From: Clostridia bacterium
GTDB taxonomy: Bacteria > Bacillota > Clostridia > Christensenellales > Aristaeellaceae
DNA length: 36,724 nucleotides
Reading direction: 5' to 3'
Assembly (NCBI GenBank): GCA_009784985.1
Contig: WQXF01000013.1
Span: forward strand, 1-36,724
Shown in pieces: positions 22,212 through 30,810 of the stretch. Each line of letters begins with the position of its first letter. Position 1 is the first letter of the stretch. The notes under the pieces were generated by a model, which made no database searches, was not told the origin of the DNA, and saw only the letters and a list, made by a program, of their open reading frames with translations. A program made the position numbers and the translations under genes.

Positions 22212-22442
22212 GTGACGTTGAGAGATTTAGGCATAGGAAAAAGTGGCCGGATTGTATCCGTTGGCAGCGAAAAGGCCCTTAGGCGGCGCCTTCTGGACAT
22301 GGGGCTCACTCCCCGCACAGTCGTAACGGTAAAAAAACTAGCTCCGTTAGGCGATCCAATAGAATTACTCCTCCGGGGATATATCTTGACCCTACGCTTG
22401 GAAGATGCGGAAAAAATCGCCGTGGAGGAGGTGGAGGTATGA
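22212..22442 (+). CDS. feoA: Ferrous iron transport protein A
   Basis: The 76-residue protein is a single FeoA SH3-like domain: LRDLGIGKSGRIVSV at the start, ALRRRLLDMGLTPRTVVTVKKLAPLGDPIELLLRGYILTLR in the middle. FeoA is a small cytoplasmic partner that supports FeoB-driven Fe(II) uptake. It starts with GTG at 22212 after GAGGGGGC. Its stop overlaps the feoB start by 4 nt (22439-22442), so the two are translationally coupled. It is transcribed from the metal-regulated promoter at 22128. Confidence 0.95.
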   Translation: MTLRDLGIGKSGRIVSVGSEKALRRRLLDMGLTPRTVVTVKKLAPLGDPIELLLRGYILTLRLEDAEKIAVEEVEV

Positions 22443-24445
22443 TCTTCGCTCTCGTTGGAAACCAAAACTGTGGGAAAACAACCCTATTTAACCAATTAAC
22501 AGGTTCAAATCAGCATGTTGGGAATTTTCCCGGTGTAACGGTGGATCAAAAGGCAGGAGAAATCATTGGGCAAAAGGGTGTTTCTATCGTCGATTTGCCC
22601 GGCATCTATTCCCTGTCCCCTTATACCAGCGAAGAAATTGTAACGCGGGACTTTTTGTTAAAGCAAAAGCCGGACGGGATCATCAACATCGTGGATGCCA
22701 CCAATATTGAGCGCAACCTATACCTCACTCTCCAGCTGATTGAGCTGCAAATGCCGATGGTGCTAGCCCTCAATATGATGGACGAGGTACAGGCCAATCA
22801 CGGAAGCATCGATATTCAGCTTTTGCAAGAAACACTTGGCATTCCTGTGATACCCATCTCTGCGGTTAAAAAGCAAGGGCTTGGTGAGCTTATAGAGCAG
22901 GCTATCGCCACGGCGGAAAAACGCAAAAAGCCCGAGCGCATAGACTTTTGCACCGGCGCGGTACATCGCTCCATACACGCGGTAGCCCATTTGATAGAAG
23001 ACCACTCCCAGCAAGTTGGCATCCCGAATCGTTTTGCCGCGACTAAACTGGTGGAGAGTGATGAGCTGATGCTCAAAAGCCTGACCCTCACAGAAAATGA
23101 GCAGGATATGATTGAGCACGCCGTTAAAGAAATGGAAACGGAATTAGGTACCGACCGGGAAGCCGCACTCGCGGACATGCGGTATCAGTTTATCGAGGGT
23201 ATATGCCAGCGCTGTGTCACAAAAATTGGGGAAAGCCGTGAGTATCGCCGCAGTGTCCGGCTTGACAGCGTATTAACGCATAAATTATGGGCAATCCCCG
23301 CGTTCCTGGGCATTATACTCACGGTGTTTTGGCTTACATTCGGCGTCATTGGCAACCGGCTCGGCGATATGCTGGTGGAGAGCATACACGGTTTGGGCAA
23401 TGCCGTTGACGGTGTTTTAACGGCGTATGGGCTGAATCCCACTGTGCATTCATTGATCATCGACGGCATATTCGCCGGTGTGGGTGCGGTTCTCAGCTTT
23501 GTGCCGATCATTGTTACGCTGTTTTTCTTCCTATCCATTTTGGAAGACAGTGGGTACATGGCACGGGTTGCGTTTGTGATGGATAAACCACTGCGAAAGA
23601 TCGGCCTTTCGGGACGGAGCTTTGTACCCATGCTGATGGGCTTTGGCTGCACCGTCCCGGCCATCATGGCCACGCGCACACTGGCAAGCGAACGCGACAA
23701 AAAGATGACCATCCTGCTCACGCCTTTTATGAGTTGCAGCGCAAAGCTGCCGATCTACGCTTTGTTTACCGCCGCATTCTTTCCAAAGTATCAGGCCCTT
23801 GTGATGATATGCCTGTACGTCATTGGCATTCTGTTGGGGATATTGTCTATGTGGGTTATAAAAGGGACTGCTTTTAGGGGCGCATCGGTTCCTTTTGTGA
23901 TGGAGCTGCCCAATTATCGTTTTCCGTCAGCCAAAACCGTATTGCTGCTTATGTGGGACAAAGCAAAGGATTTTATTCAACGGGCATTCACCATCATCTT
24001 TTTGGCAACCATTGTTATCTGGTTTTTGCAATCATTTGATATGCGCCTGAATGCCGTTGGGGACAGCGCGGACAGCATGCTGGCCGCAATCGGGCAAAGC
24101 ATCAGCGTGGTGTTCGCTCCACTGGGTTTTGCGGATTGGCGTGTTTCCACGGGGCTTATGACGGGTTTCGTCGCCAAAGAAGCGGTTATCAGCACGCTAG
24201 CGGTGCTCACCGGCGCGAGTATTGCGGAGCTTGGCGGCACGTTGCACACACTGTTTACGCCTCTTGCCGCATTCAGCTTTTTGATCTTTACGCTGCTCTA
24301 TACCCCTTGCGTAGCCGCTGTTTCTACCGTGCGGCGCGAATGGGGCAGTTTAACGGGCATCCTCCTCTTCATAGTATATCAAACCGGCTTGGCGTGGATC
24401 ATGGCTTTTGGCGTGTACCAGGTAGGAAGACTGATCGTGGGGTGA
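22439..24445 (+). CDS. feoB: Ferrous iron transporter FeoB
   Basis: The 668-residue protein has the N-terminal G domain with G1 GNQNCGKTT, the G2 region GVTVDQ, G3 DLPG and G4 NMMD in the first 130 residues. A GDI-like helical linker follows, then the membrane part with the two Gate modules and FeoB_C core. The conserved membrane motifs PFMSCSAKLPIYALF and GFVAKEAVISTLAVL are present. It imports Fe(II) across the cytoplasmic membrane. The length is typical of the shorter Firmicutes FeoB proteins. It overlaps feoA by 4 nt and is followed 4 nt later by a Cys-rich small protein, the usual feoA-feoB-FeoB-associated order. Confidence 0.97.
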   Translation: MIFALVGNQNCGKTTLFNQLTGSNQHVGNFPGVTVDQKAGEIIGQKGVSIVDLPGIYSLSPYTSEEIVTRDFLLKQKPDGIINIVDATNIERNLYLTLQLIELQMPMVLALNMMDEVQANHGSIDIQLLQETLGIPVIPISAVKKQGLGELIEQAIATAEKRKKPERIDFCTGAVHRSIHAVAHLIEDHSQQVGIPNRFAATKLVESDELMLKSLTLTENEQDMIEHAVKEMETELGTDREAALADMRYQFIEGICQRCVTKIGESREYRRSVRLDSVLTHKLWAIPAFLGIILTVFWLTFGVIGNRLGDMLVESIHGLGNAVDGVLTAYGLNPTVHSLIIDGIFAGVGAVLSFVPIIVTLFFFLSILEDSGYMARVAFVMDKPLRKIGLSGRSFVPMLMGFGCTVPAIMATRTLASERDKKMTILLTPFMSCSAKLPIYALFTAAFFPKYQALVMICLYVIGILLGILSMWVIKGTAFRGASVPFVMELPNYRFPSAKTVLLLMWDKAKDFIQRAFTIIFLATIVIWFLQSFDMRLNAVGDSADSMLAAIGQSISVVFAPLGFADWRVSTGLMTGFVAKEAVISTLAVLTGASIAELGGTLHTLFTPLAAFSFLIFTLLYTPCVAAVSTVRREWGSLTGILLFIVYQTGLAWIMAFGVYQVGRLIVG

Positions 24446-24449
24446 TGCT

Positions 24450-24752
24450 ATGCGCATATTGGATTATCTAGCCCTTGGAGTGATTGCCATAGCCACGATG
24501 AGCGCTATTCTATGGATTGTTCACAGAAAAAAGCGGGGTCCAGGCGGATGCAGTCTCTGCCCGTATCAGGATCGCTGTAGGTGTAAAGTGTGTGCCATCA
24601 ACAAAGGCTTATCCCAGCGCCACATCCAACGCCATCATAACGGTGAAACCGATAAGAACGCCAAAGGCTGCGATGACCTTGTTATCCTTAAACGATTCAG
24701 GTATCAATTCCGAGCAAACAACGGCAATCATGGCCCCGGCAGAAAACGATAA
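24450..24752 (+). CDS. FeoB-associated Cys-rich membrane protein with antisense-overlapping tail
   Basis: The N-terminal half is typical of FeoB-associated Cys-rich proteins: one membrane helix (residues 4-24, YLALGVIAIATMSAILWIV), a basic stop-transfer HRKKR, then a Cys cluster GGCSLCPYQDRCRCKVC. Usual family members are 45-65 residues. Here the frame continues to 100 residues, and the last ~48 codons are antisense to the 3' end of the convergent ZIP gene, giving 144 bp of overlap. The extra tail is His/Arg-rich and looks like non-selected reading of the ZIP complement. Either the overlap is real or a stop codon was lost. It likely binds iron or assists FeoB at the membrane. Confidence 0.75.
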   Translation: MRILDYLALGVIAIATMSAILWIVHRKKRGPGGCSLCPYQDRCRCKVCAINKGLSQRHIQRHHNGETDKNAKGCDDLVILKRFRYQFRANNGNHGPGRKR

Positions 24753-25397
24753 GGCAAGGGGCAAAGCATTTCGTACGGTCAGCGCAAAAAGAACACCCAG
24801 AACCCCTGCAATTGGTTCCACAAGTCCCGAAGCCTGGCCGATAAAGAAACTTCTCCAGCGCGAGTACCCGTCCCTGCGCAGCGGCATTGCCACGCATACG
24901 CCTTCAGGGAAATTTTGCATTGCGATACCGAATGCAAGAAAAAGCGCGGAATAAGCGGACGCGCCTTCAATCCCGATTGCCGCGCTGCCAAACGCAACGC
25001 CTATGGCCAGCCCTTCCGGGATATTATGAAGTGTTACAGCGCCGGCAAGCAAAATAGAGCGTTTGGCAGCTTCTCTGCCCGATTGAATCAAAGTGGCTTT
25101 TGACAGGGCTATGTCAGAGCCGATAATCAACATACCGCCCAGCATAAACCCCGCGGCTGCCGATAGCCAACCGTTTCCCCCAAGTTCGGCCGAGAGTTCG
25201 ATCGCCGGTTCTAAAAGCGACCAAAAGGACGCCGCAATCATCACACCGGCGGCAAATCCCAACATCATGTCCAGTACTTTTTGGTTCATCGTCTTAAAGA
25301 AAAAAACAAGTCCCGCTCCAAGGGCTGTTACAAAATAAGTGAAGAGCGTAGCAAGCAATCCTTGCATAACAGGGCTTAACTCAAAAAACCAGGCCAT
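24609..25397 (-). CDS. ZIP-family divalent metal transporter (GufA-like)
   Basis: The 262-residue protein has eight predicted membrane segments with the two ZIP motifs: HNIPEGLAIGVAFGS near residues 119-133 and the second AFGIAMQNFPEGVCVAMPLR near 155-174. ZIP proteins of this GufA subgroup import zinc and other divalent ions (Fe, Mn). There is no His-rich loop. GGAGG precedes the ATG at 25397 (GGAGGAATAGCC). Its 3' end overlaps the FeoB-associated gene by 144 bp on the opposite strand. Position beside feoAB and a DtxR-type regulator suggests a metal-homeostasis cluster, but no palindrome like that at 22139 is evident upstream of it. Confidence 0.93.
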   Translation of the reverse strand: MAWFFELSPVMQGLLATLFTYFVTALGAGLVFFFKTMNQKVLDMMLGFAAGVMIAASFWSLLEPAIELSAELGGNGWLSAAAGFMLGGMLIIGSDIALSKATLIQSGREAAKRSILLAGAVTLHNIPEGLAIGVAFGSAAIGIEGASAYSALFLAFGIAMQNFPEGVCVAMPLRRDGYSRWRSFFIGQASGLVEPIAGVLGVLFALTVRNALPLALSFSAGAMIAVVCSELIPESFKDNKVIAAFGVLIGFTVMMALDVALG

Positions 25398-25629
25398 TGG
25401 CTATTCCTCCCGCATCATATACCACTTATCTTATGCGGAATCAGGCAGGAGGTTCTTGCTTGTGAGGTGTGGCTAAAAATGATGATTTCTTTTGCTTTTT
25501 CTGTTGCGGCGTTCCCATAAGATATGGTATGATTGCCAAAAGAAAGATAAATTGAGAGCCTTATCCTTTTGTGATGTTTTGTATGCCTGTACCAATCACA
25601 TCTACTGTATTACACAAGGAGGATTACTT
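25398..25629. other. Intergenic region between divergent ZIP and CAP/Ig genes
   Basis: It holds the ZIP ribosome site and a weak plus-strand promoter-like pair: TTGCGG, 18 bp, then TATGAT. No repeat or operator stands out. The frame of the CAP gene extends back to 25492, but without a ribosome site. Confidence 0.4.
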
Positions 25630-28600
25630 ATGAAACTCAAGACTTTGGCGCTGATCTTGGCTCTGCTAATGGTGGTTATGCCCATGATGCAATCCCTGAT
25701 CGAAGCAGGTATTGGCCCCGTGTACGCGGATGAATCGGAAACCAATGAGCCAAAAACGCCCGAGCCTGAACCCACGGAGGCGCCAACGCCGGAGCCGACA
25801 AAGGCGCCCGAGCCAACCGAGACGCCGGAAATTCCCACGCCGGAGCCAACGCCCACTGCTGGGCCTGATGATGAACCAACGCCTGAGCCGGAACCGGATG
25901 CACCGGCAATGGAACCGGCCAGCTTTATGCCTTTTAACACGACGACCAACCAGGCCTTTATTGATGAGGTTGTGCGGTTGGTGAATGTGGAGCGGGCAAA
26001 AGTAGGAAAGCCTGCCCTCATAGGCATACATCCGGCGCTTAACGCCGCCGCCGCCATTCGTGCTGAAGAGCTTATTGAGCTCTTTTCACATACACGCCCC
26101 GACAGTCGGGCTTGGGAAACCGTTCTTAATGAACAAGGCATCATCTACACGGCTTGGGGAGAAAACATCGCGATGGGCCAAATAACGCCTGCCGAAGTGG
26201 TAACCGATTGGATGGATTCCCCTGGCCACAAAAGGAATATATTGGATGAAACTAGCTTGGATTACAATTATATAGGCGTTGGCCACGCATTTATTGCCAG
26301 TGAGGGGCACCATTGGGTGCAGTTGTTTATCAGAGCGGACATTCCCGCCACGGCCATTTCACTTTCCAATACAAACCTGGCACTCCTCACGGAACAATCC
26401 TCCACGCTGACCCCCACGCTCACCCCCGCACACAGTTCAGATATCGTCACTTGGGTTTCTAGCGCACCAGGGGTGGCGACGGTAAGCGAAGCAGGTGTGG
26501 TGACGGGCGTATCCGGCGGCACGGCAACAATTACCGCTACGGCTCACACCGGGGTAGTTGCCACATGTTCCGTTACCGTAACGGCTAACTCTGCTATTCC
26601 CCCAACATCCATCCTACTAAGCGCCACGACAAAACACCTTGCGGTAGGCGACACCTTTGAGCTGCTCCCCACGGTGTTGCCTGTCAATGCTACAGAAGGA
26701 CCCATAACCTGGGTTACCAGTGACGACAGTGTCGTTTGGGCGCCAGATGGTGAATTGATCGCGGTGGGGCCGGGCACGGCGACCGTCACCGCTGTGACAT
26801 GGAACGGCCTCATGGCTTCCTGCACTGTTACGGTGTCCGCCGGGCCCACGCCTACACCCGCTATTTTGCCGGAATCGATCACATTTAACGTAACGGAAAA
26901 GCATCTTGTGGTAGGCGAAACCTTTCAGCTGATCCCCTCGGCATTGCCTGACGGCGCTTCAACCGAAATTTTTACCTGGCATACCAGCGACGGCAATGTC
27001 GTTTGGGTGCCGGATGGCAACCTGATCGCGATAGGGCCGGGTACGGCAACCGTAAACGCAGTAACATGGAACGGTGTCATCAGTTCCCCCTGCACCGTTA
27101 CAGTAAGCATTGAGCCGACGCCCACACCAGCGGCAACACCCACGCCAACGCCCACACCTACACCAACACCTACACCTACCCCTGATATTGATCCAACAAC
27201 AATCACACTAAACGAAACAACAAAAGAGCTTGTGGTAGGCGAAACCTTTACGCTGATCCCCACGATATTGCCTGCCGACGCTGCAAACAAGACTGTGACT
27301 TGGAGCAGCAGCAACACGGCAATCGCCACGGTGTTAAACGGCACGGTGACCGCGGTGGCGCCGGGTACGGTGATTGTCTCGGCTCAGACACACAACGGAT
27401 TGACCGCTGACTGTGAAGTGATCGTGGCGCCCATTCCCGTCTCCTCCATCACGGTAACCGGCGCAGGCAATGCAACAACCATCACCGCCAAGGGCGACAC
27501 GTTGCAGATGGACGCGGCTGTGCTGCCCGCAAACGCCACCAACCCAACCGTAACCTGGTCGGTGATCAATGGAACGGGCAGCGCGACAATAAGCAGCAGC
27601 GGCCTGCTTGCCGCCACCACCAACGGCACGGTAACGGTGCGGGCCACGTCCAATAGCAACTCCTTGGTGTTTGGGCAGCGTGTGATTACCATTAGTGGGC
27701 AGCCCGTTGTTACCGGCGTAACTGTATCGCCCCCCACGACCACGGTCCGGCAGGGCGAAACGGAATCCTTTACGGCGGTCGTAACAGGAACAAACAACCC
27801 CGATCCGGCCGTGACATGGGCAGTCGAGGGCGGCCTTCCCGGCACAACAATCACGGGCGGCATGCTTTCCGTGGCGGCAGATGAAACGGTGGCAACGCTG
27901 ACGGTGCGGGCGACCTCGGTGGAAGATAACAGCAAATCCGGCACGGCGACCGTAACCGTTGTCAGCAGCCACAATCTGGAGAAAGTCACCATGCAGGGAG
28001 AGAAGACAATTATCCTCACCCTTACAGAAGATGAAACAAAGCAGTTGACCGTTGCTTACATACCCGCAAGCACTCCTCAAACCGGTATCGGATGGGTATC
28101 CAACAACCCAGGCGTTGCAACAGTTGATGAAGCAACCGGGCTTGTTACGGCGGTTTCGCCCGGTTCGGCCTCGATAGGGGCTATCTCCACCCATAACGCC
28201 GGCATCTTCGATTACGTTTGGGTGCGGGTTATGCCGACCCCAGCGCAAACGCCCCAATACGTGATCCGTTCAGGTACGGAAAATGTGGTCAGCATTACGG
28301 AAGATTTTGTGCGGAACAATGACTTTAACCTGACCGTCGTAAACACCCAACCTTCGGAGGAACCCATGCTCGCCTCGGCCTTCACATGGAGATCCAGCGA
28401 CACGAGGGTGGCGACGGTGGCCGCAACCGGTGCTGTGAGGCACATCTCGCCCGGTATCGCCACGATTACGGCCACCGTCAAGGCAGGGGCGGACAGAGGA
28501 AAAACCGCGGAGATGGTTCTTACTTTAAAAGATAGGATGCCCCGCCTGCCAGTCTCTACGATCACATTAAACACAAACTCGGTGGGCACGCTGTTTGCCG

Positions 28601-30426
28601 TGCTGCCCACGGATACCTTCTTTGACTATGATGGTGTTCGCATTGAGCGCGCCACCCTGTCCGGAAGAGATATGATGAGCCAATTCGATTTGACCCAAGT
28701 CAACGCAACAACCTACCGGCTGAGCGCATCGGGCGTGGCAAGGGGCCGATACTTGGTTGATTTGCAGGCCACGCAGGGCGGAAACCCAGTTGGCGAGCCG
28801 TTCAGGCTAACGGTAAACGTGGTGACCGATATCCCCAGGGCCACGGTAAGGATGCCGGTGCTTAACACCTTCTGGCAAAACGCTTCCGGGCGGATAACGA
28901 TCACCGGAGCAAACCTGCCCAGGGTCCGTGAGGTTGTGCTTGCAGACACCGGCAGACCGGCGGACGGAAAAGTAACCGATAACTTTACCGTTACCCCAGA
29001 CGGAATCATCACAGCGGTGGATGTCTTTACCAGCTTTACCGACGCCAGGAACACAAAGCCTGCCGTAAAGGGCATTTTGAAGATTTATTACGAGGGCTTT
29101 AGCAGCCCCTTTGAGATCAACATCACTGTGGCGATCAGGGATACCGTACCTAGGCTGACCCTCGCTCCCGCCACACAAACCATCAACATGATCGCACCGA
29201 ATATCCCGGAGGCAACATTCGCCGTTGCGGGCGGCAGACTTGACAGGGTAGTTCCGGCGCCCGGCATTGCCGCCAACAGCGTGATAGATTCCATCGATAA
29301 CACCGCCTCCGGCTTTACGGTGACGCTAAACGACACGGCCAGAGCCTCCAACGCCTTGCAGCTTCAGGTATGGCTGGAGGGCGCGGCCAAACCCATACTC
29401 CTTCGGCCCACGATCAGAACGACGGCGGCAGCTCCCACCTACAGGCTCTCGGCGGCTACCGTCACGCTGAACAGCACGCTGGAGAATCAAAACCAAATCG
29501 TCACAATCATTCCGAGCGCGGCAAACGTGCCGGTGACAGCGTCGGTCGCCGGGCCTGCCGAAACCGAAGGGATAACCGTCGTACCGAATGGCAGCGAACT
29601 GACGGTGACAGTGCCAAAAGATACACCTGCCGGTATCTACAGGTTCAACGTCACACCCAATGAGATCCCGAGGCCCCTGGTTTTGACGGTAAGGGTAGAG
29701 GCCAGAGCCATGGTTGCAACCGTCAAGGCCGAAAGAGGCAACATCAACCTGATGGATCAAAACAACACGCTGCTGATTTACACCCCCACAATCAGGGGAA
29801 CAACCTCCGAGATTGTTGGTGTTGCCGCTATGCCAAGCGTTCATAGCGCCAGCATAGATGATCATCTAAAGTTTGACGTGCGCTGGAACTCAAACACAAA
29901 CAAAGTTGAAATTAGAACACGGGAGGGTGAATCCTATCAAAGGGGCGCCGCTTATCGGTTGCGGCTAGCGTTTACGCTGGACAATGTAGGGGCTCCGGTA
30001 AGCACCGCCGATATCATCATCAGACCGGCGCAGACCGCAGTAAGGCACAATTTGCCGAAGAACCTGACGATGTATCAGAGCCGCGCAACCGTACACAATT
30101 ATGTGACTGTGGATTTCATGCCACTCACCCCCGCCGGCGCACGGATCAATTCCTTTGGCTTTAAGCCAGAGCGGGTGGATAATAACGGGAACATACCCAG
30201 GTACGTGAACAATCCGGACAATGCGTATTGGTACTACTTTGATTATAACGCCCAGGAACTGCATGTCTGGATCAGAAACGGCGCTTTGCTAAAACCCGGA
30301 AGGTCCACGCTTGTTTTTAACGTTACATACGAGGGCCAAGGAACCGACAACCTGGGCACTAGGGCTGCTCCCGTTTATAAGCCCAGGTTGGTGGATATCA
30401 GGCTGCCGGTCACTGTTGTGAAGTAG
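25630..30426 (+). CDS. Large secreted protein: CAP (SCP/PR-1) domain plus tandem bacterial Ig-like (Big2) repeats
   Basis: The 1598-residue protein has a signal peptide (cleavage near VYA, residue 33), a Pro/Glu/Thr-rich spacer (about 37-100) and a CAP domain (about 102-236) with the family's NxERAKVGKPAL, FSHTRPDS, GENIAMG and SPGHKRNIL motifs. About eight Ig-like repeats follow (about 237-970), each ending in the Big2 pattern (WxSS...VATV...GxVTAVxPGTATITA). A PT-repeat linker (nt 27117-27184) splits repeats three and four. The C-terminal 630 residues are beta-rich without a known motif. There is no LPXTG, SLH or wall-binding signal. The ATG at 25630 has AAGGAGG upstream. CAP domains of bacteria are mostly uncharacterised; adhesion or wall binding is an inference. 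Confidence 0.88.
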   Translation: MKLKTLALILALLMVVMPMMQSLIEAGIGPVYADESETNEPKTPEPEPTEAPTPEPTKAPEPTETPEIPTPEPTPTAGPDDEPTPEPEPDAPAMEPASFMPFNTTTNQAFIDEVVRLVNVERAKVGKPALIGIHPALNAAAAIRAEELIELFSHTRPDSRAWETVLNEQGIIYTAWGENIAMGQITPAEVVTDWMDSPGHKRNILDETSLDYNYIGVGHAFIASEGHHWVQLFIRADIPATAISLSNTNLALLTEQSSTLTPTLTPAHSSDIVTWVSSAPGVATVSEAGVVTGVSGGTATITATAHTGVVATCSVTVTANSAIPPTSILLSATTKHLAVGDTFELLPTVLPVNATEGPITWVTSDDSVVWAPDGELIAVGPGTATVTAVTWNGLMASCTVTVSAGPTPTPAILPESITFNVTEKHLVVGETFQLIPSALPDGASTEIFTWHTSDGNVVWVPDGNLIAIGPGTATVNAVTWNGVISSPCTVTVSIEPTPTPAATPTPTPTPTPTPTPTPDIDPTTITLNETTKELVVGETFTLIPTILPADAANKTVTWSSSNTAIATVLNGTVTAVAPGTVIVSAQTHNGLTADCEVIVAPIPVSSITVTGAGNATTITAKGDTLQMDAAVLPANATNPTVTWSVINGTGSATISSSGLLAATTNGTVTVRATSNSNSLVFGQRVITISGQPVVTGVTVSPPTTTVRQGETESFTAVVTGTNNPDPAVTWAVEGGLPGTTITGGMLSVAADETVATLTVRATSVEDNSKSGTATVTVVSSHNLEKVTMQGEKTIILTLTEDETKQLTVAYIPASTPQTGIGWVSNNPGVATVDEATGLVTAVSPGSASIGAISTHNAGIFDYVWVRVMPTPAQTPQYVIRSGTENVVSITEDFVRNNDFNLTVVNTQPSEEPMLASAFTWRSSDTRVATVAATGAVRHISPGIATITATVKAGADRGKTAEMVLTLKDRMPRLPVSTITLNTNSVGTLFAVLPTDTFFDYDGVRIERATLSGRDMMSQFDLTQVNATTYRLSASGVARGRYLVDLQATQGGNPVGEPFRLTVNVVTDIPRATVRMPVLNTFWQNASGRITITGANLPRVREVVLADTGRPADGKVTDNFTVTPDGIITAVDVFTSFTDARNTKPAVKGILKIYYEGFSSPFEINITVAIRDTVPRLTLAPATQTINMIAPNIPEATFAVAGGRLDRVVPAPGIAANSVIDSIDNTASGFTVTLNDTARASNALQLQVWLEGAAKPILLRPTIRTTAAAPTYRLSAATVTLNSTLENQNQIVTIIPSAANVPVTASVAGPAETEGITVVPNGSELTVTVPKDTPAGIYRFNVTPNEIPRPLVLTVRVEARAMVATVKAERGNINLMDQNNTLLIYTPTIRGTTSEIVGVAAMPSVHSASIDDHLKFDVRWNSNTNKVEIRTREGESYQRGAAYRLRLAFTLDNVGAPVSTADIIIRPAQTAVRHNLPKNLTMYQSRATVHNYVTVDFMPLTPAGARINSFGFKPERVDNNGNIPRYVNNPDNAYWYYFDYNAQELHVWIRNGALLKPGRSTLVFNVTYEGQGTDNLGTRAAPVYKPRLVDIRLPVTVVK
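26641..27290 (+). repeat. Nucleotide-level tandem repeats inside the CAP/Ig gene
   Basis: Ig-like repeats two, three and four share long near-identical DNA blocks. One block runs from about 26641, recurs at about 26908 (offset 267 bp) and again at about 27233, after the PT linker. A second block near 26731 recurs near 26999. Nearly unchanged DNA suggests recent duplication or recombination between repeats. The linker at 27117-27184 is a hexamer-like CCNACN microsatellite. Confidence 0.7.
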
Positions 30427-30461
30427 GAGGCTAAAAAGAGGCTGAAAAGGAAGGATTGGCC

Positions 30462-30490
30462 TTGCTTTTTGCTCTCGCCTATGCTACCAT
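30462..30490 (+). promoter_or_regulatory. Possible promoter of a short non-coding transcript
   Basis: TTGCTT (30462-30467) and TACCAT (30485-30490) are 17 bp apart. A transcript from here would run about 140 nt into the hairpin terminator at 30607-30634. Confidence 0.45.
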
Positions 30491-30496
30491 GTACTC

Positions 30497-30634
30497 ACTA
30501 ACACGCGCGTTAGAATTCTGCACGAAAGGAGTGATGCACAGTTGGCAACACCTGAATGCATCACTCGGCGCTGAGCACGTAGTAAACGCGTCGAGCGATA
30601 CAGGGGCGGCGGCCATCACAGGCCGCCGTTTCTT
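30497..30634 (+). ncRNA. Candidate structured RNA ending in an intrinsic terminator
   Basis: Between the CAP gene and the transglutaminase gene lies a 10-bp perfect inverted repeat, GAGTGATGCA (30529-30538) and TGCATCACTC (30557-30566), with an inner CAG/CTG pair. A second, imperfect hairpin (CGCT...AGCG, about 30569-30597) follows, then an 8-bp terminator stem (30607-30614 with 30621-30628, then TTTCTT). The left arm covers an AAAGGAG ribosome site. An in-frame TTG at 30542 gives only ten codons; an ATG at 30534 gives 46 codons but runs through the terminator. I match it to no known riboswitch; it may be a small RNA or an attenuator-like leader. Confidence 0.4.
30607..30634 (+). terminator. 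Intrinsic terminator downstream of the structured region
   Basis: CGGCGGCC pairs with GGCCGCCG with a 6-nt ATCACA loop and is followed by TTTCTT. Confidence 0.75.
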
Positions 30635-30750
30635 ATTGCAAAAAAACCTTTTTTGGGCACCCAATTCCTGGTGAGATTGCGGAACTTTTGCAATATGATA
30701 AAGTTTTTAATAAATGCGCCAAAAACACGCCAAAAACATGCGGAAACCAA

Positions 30751-30779
30751 TTGACATCTAAAGCAAAATTTCATATAGT
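30751..30779 (+). promoter_or_regulatory. Promoter of the transglutaminase-like gene
   Basis: TTGACA (30751-30756) and TATAGT (30774-30779) are 17 bp apart, 31 bp before the start codon. An 11-bp tandem direct repeat (CGCCAAAAACA, 30717-30727 and 30728-30738) lies just upstream of the -35 element, a usual place for an activator. Confidence 0.85.
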
Positions 30780-30802
30780 ACCTCCTAAGAGAAAGTGGAG
30801 GT
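30780..30802 (+). promoter_or_regulatory. Leader hairpin pairing with the ribosome site
   Basis: ACCTCC (30780-30785) near the predicted 5' end is the complement of GGAGGT (30797-30802), the ribosome site of the transglutaminase-like gene. The stem would hide the site. If transcription starts at 30786 rather than earlier, the left arm is lost, so this depends on the exact start. Confidence 0.4.
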
Positions 30803-30810
30803 GAGCAGGC

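Noticed and set aside
25742-25905. Pro/Glu/Thr-rich tract near the N-terminus of the CAP protein as a cell-wall anchor
   Set aside because: Such tracts act as spacers; there is no sorting signal or wall-binding domain with it.
27117-27184. Regular short repeats that could suggest a CRISPR array or a phase-variable tract
   Set aside because: The units encode Pro-Thr dipeptides within one frame, have no spacers, and form a linker between domains.
27334-28257. Minus-strand open frame (307 codons) inside the CAP/Ig gene
   Set aside because: It mirrors a repetitive, GC-rich coding region and shows no domain or start signal.
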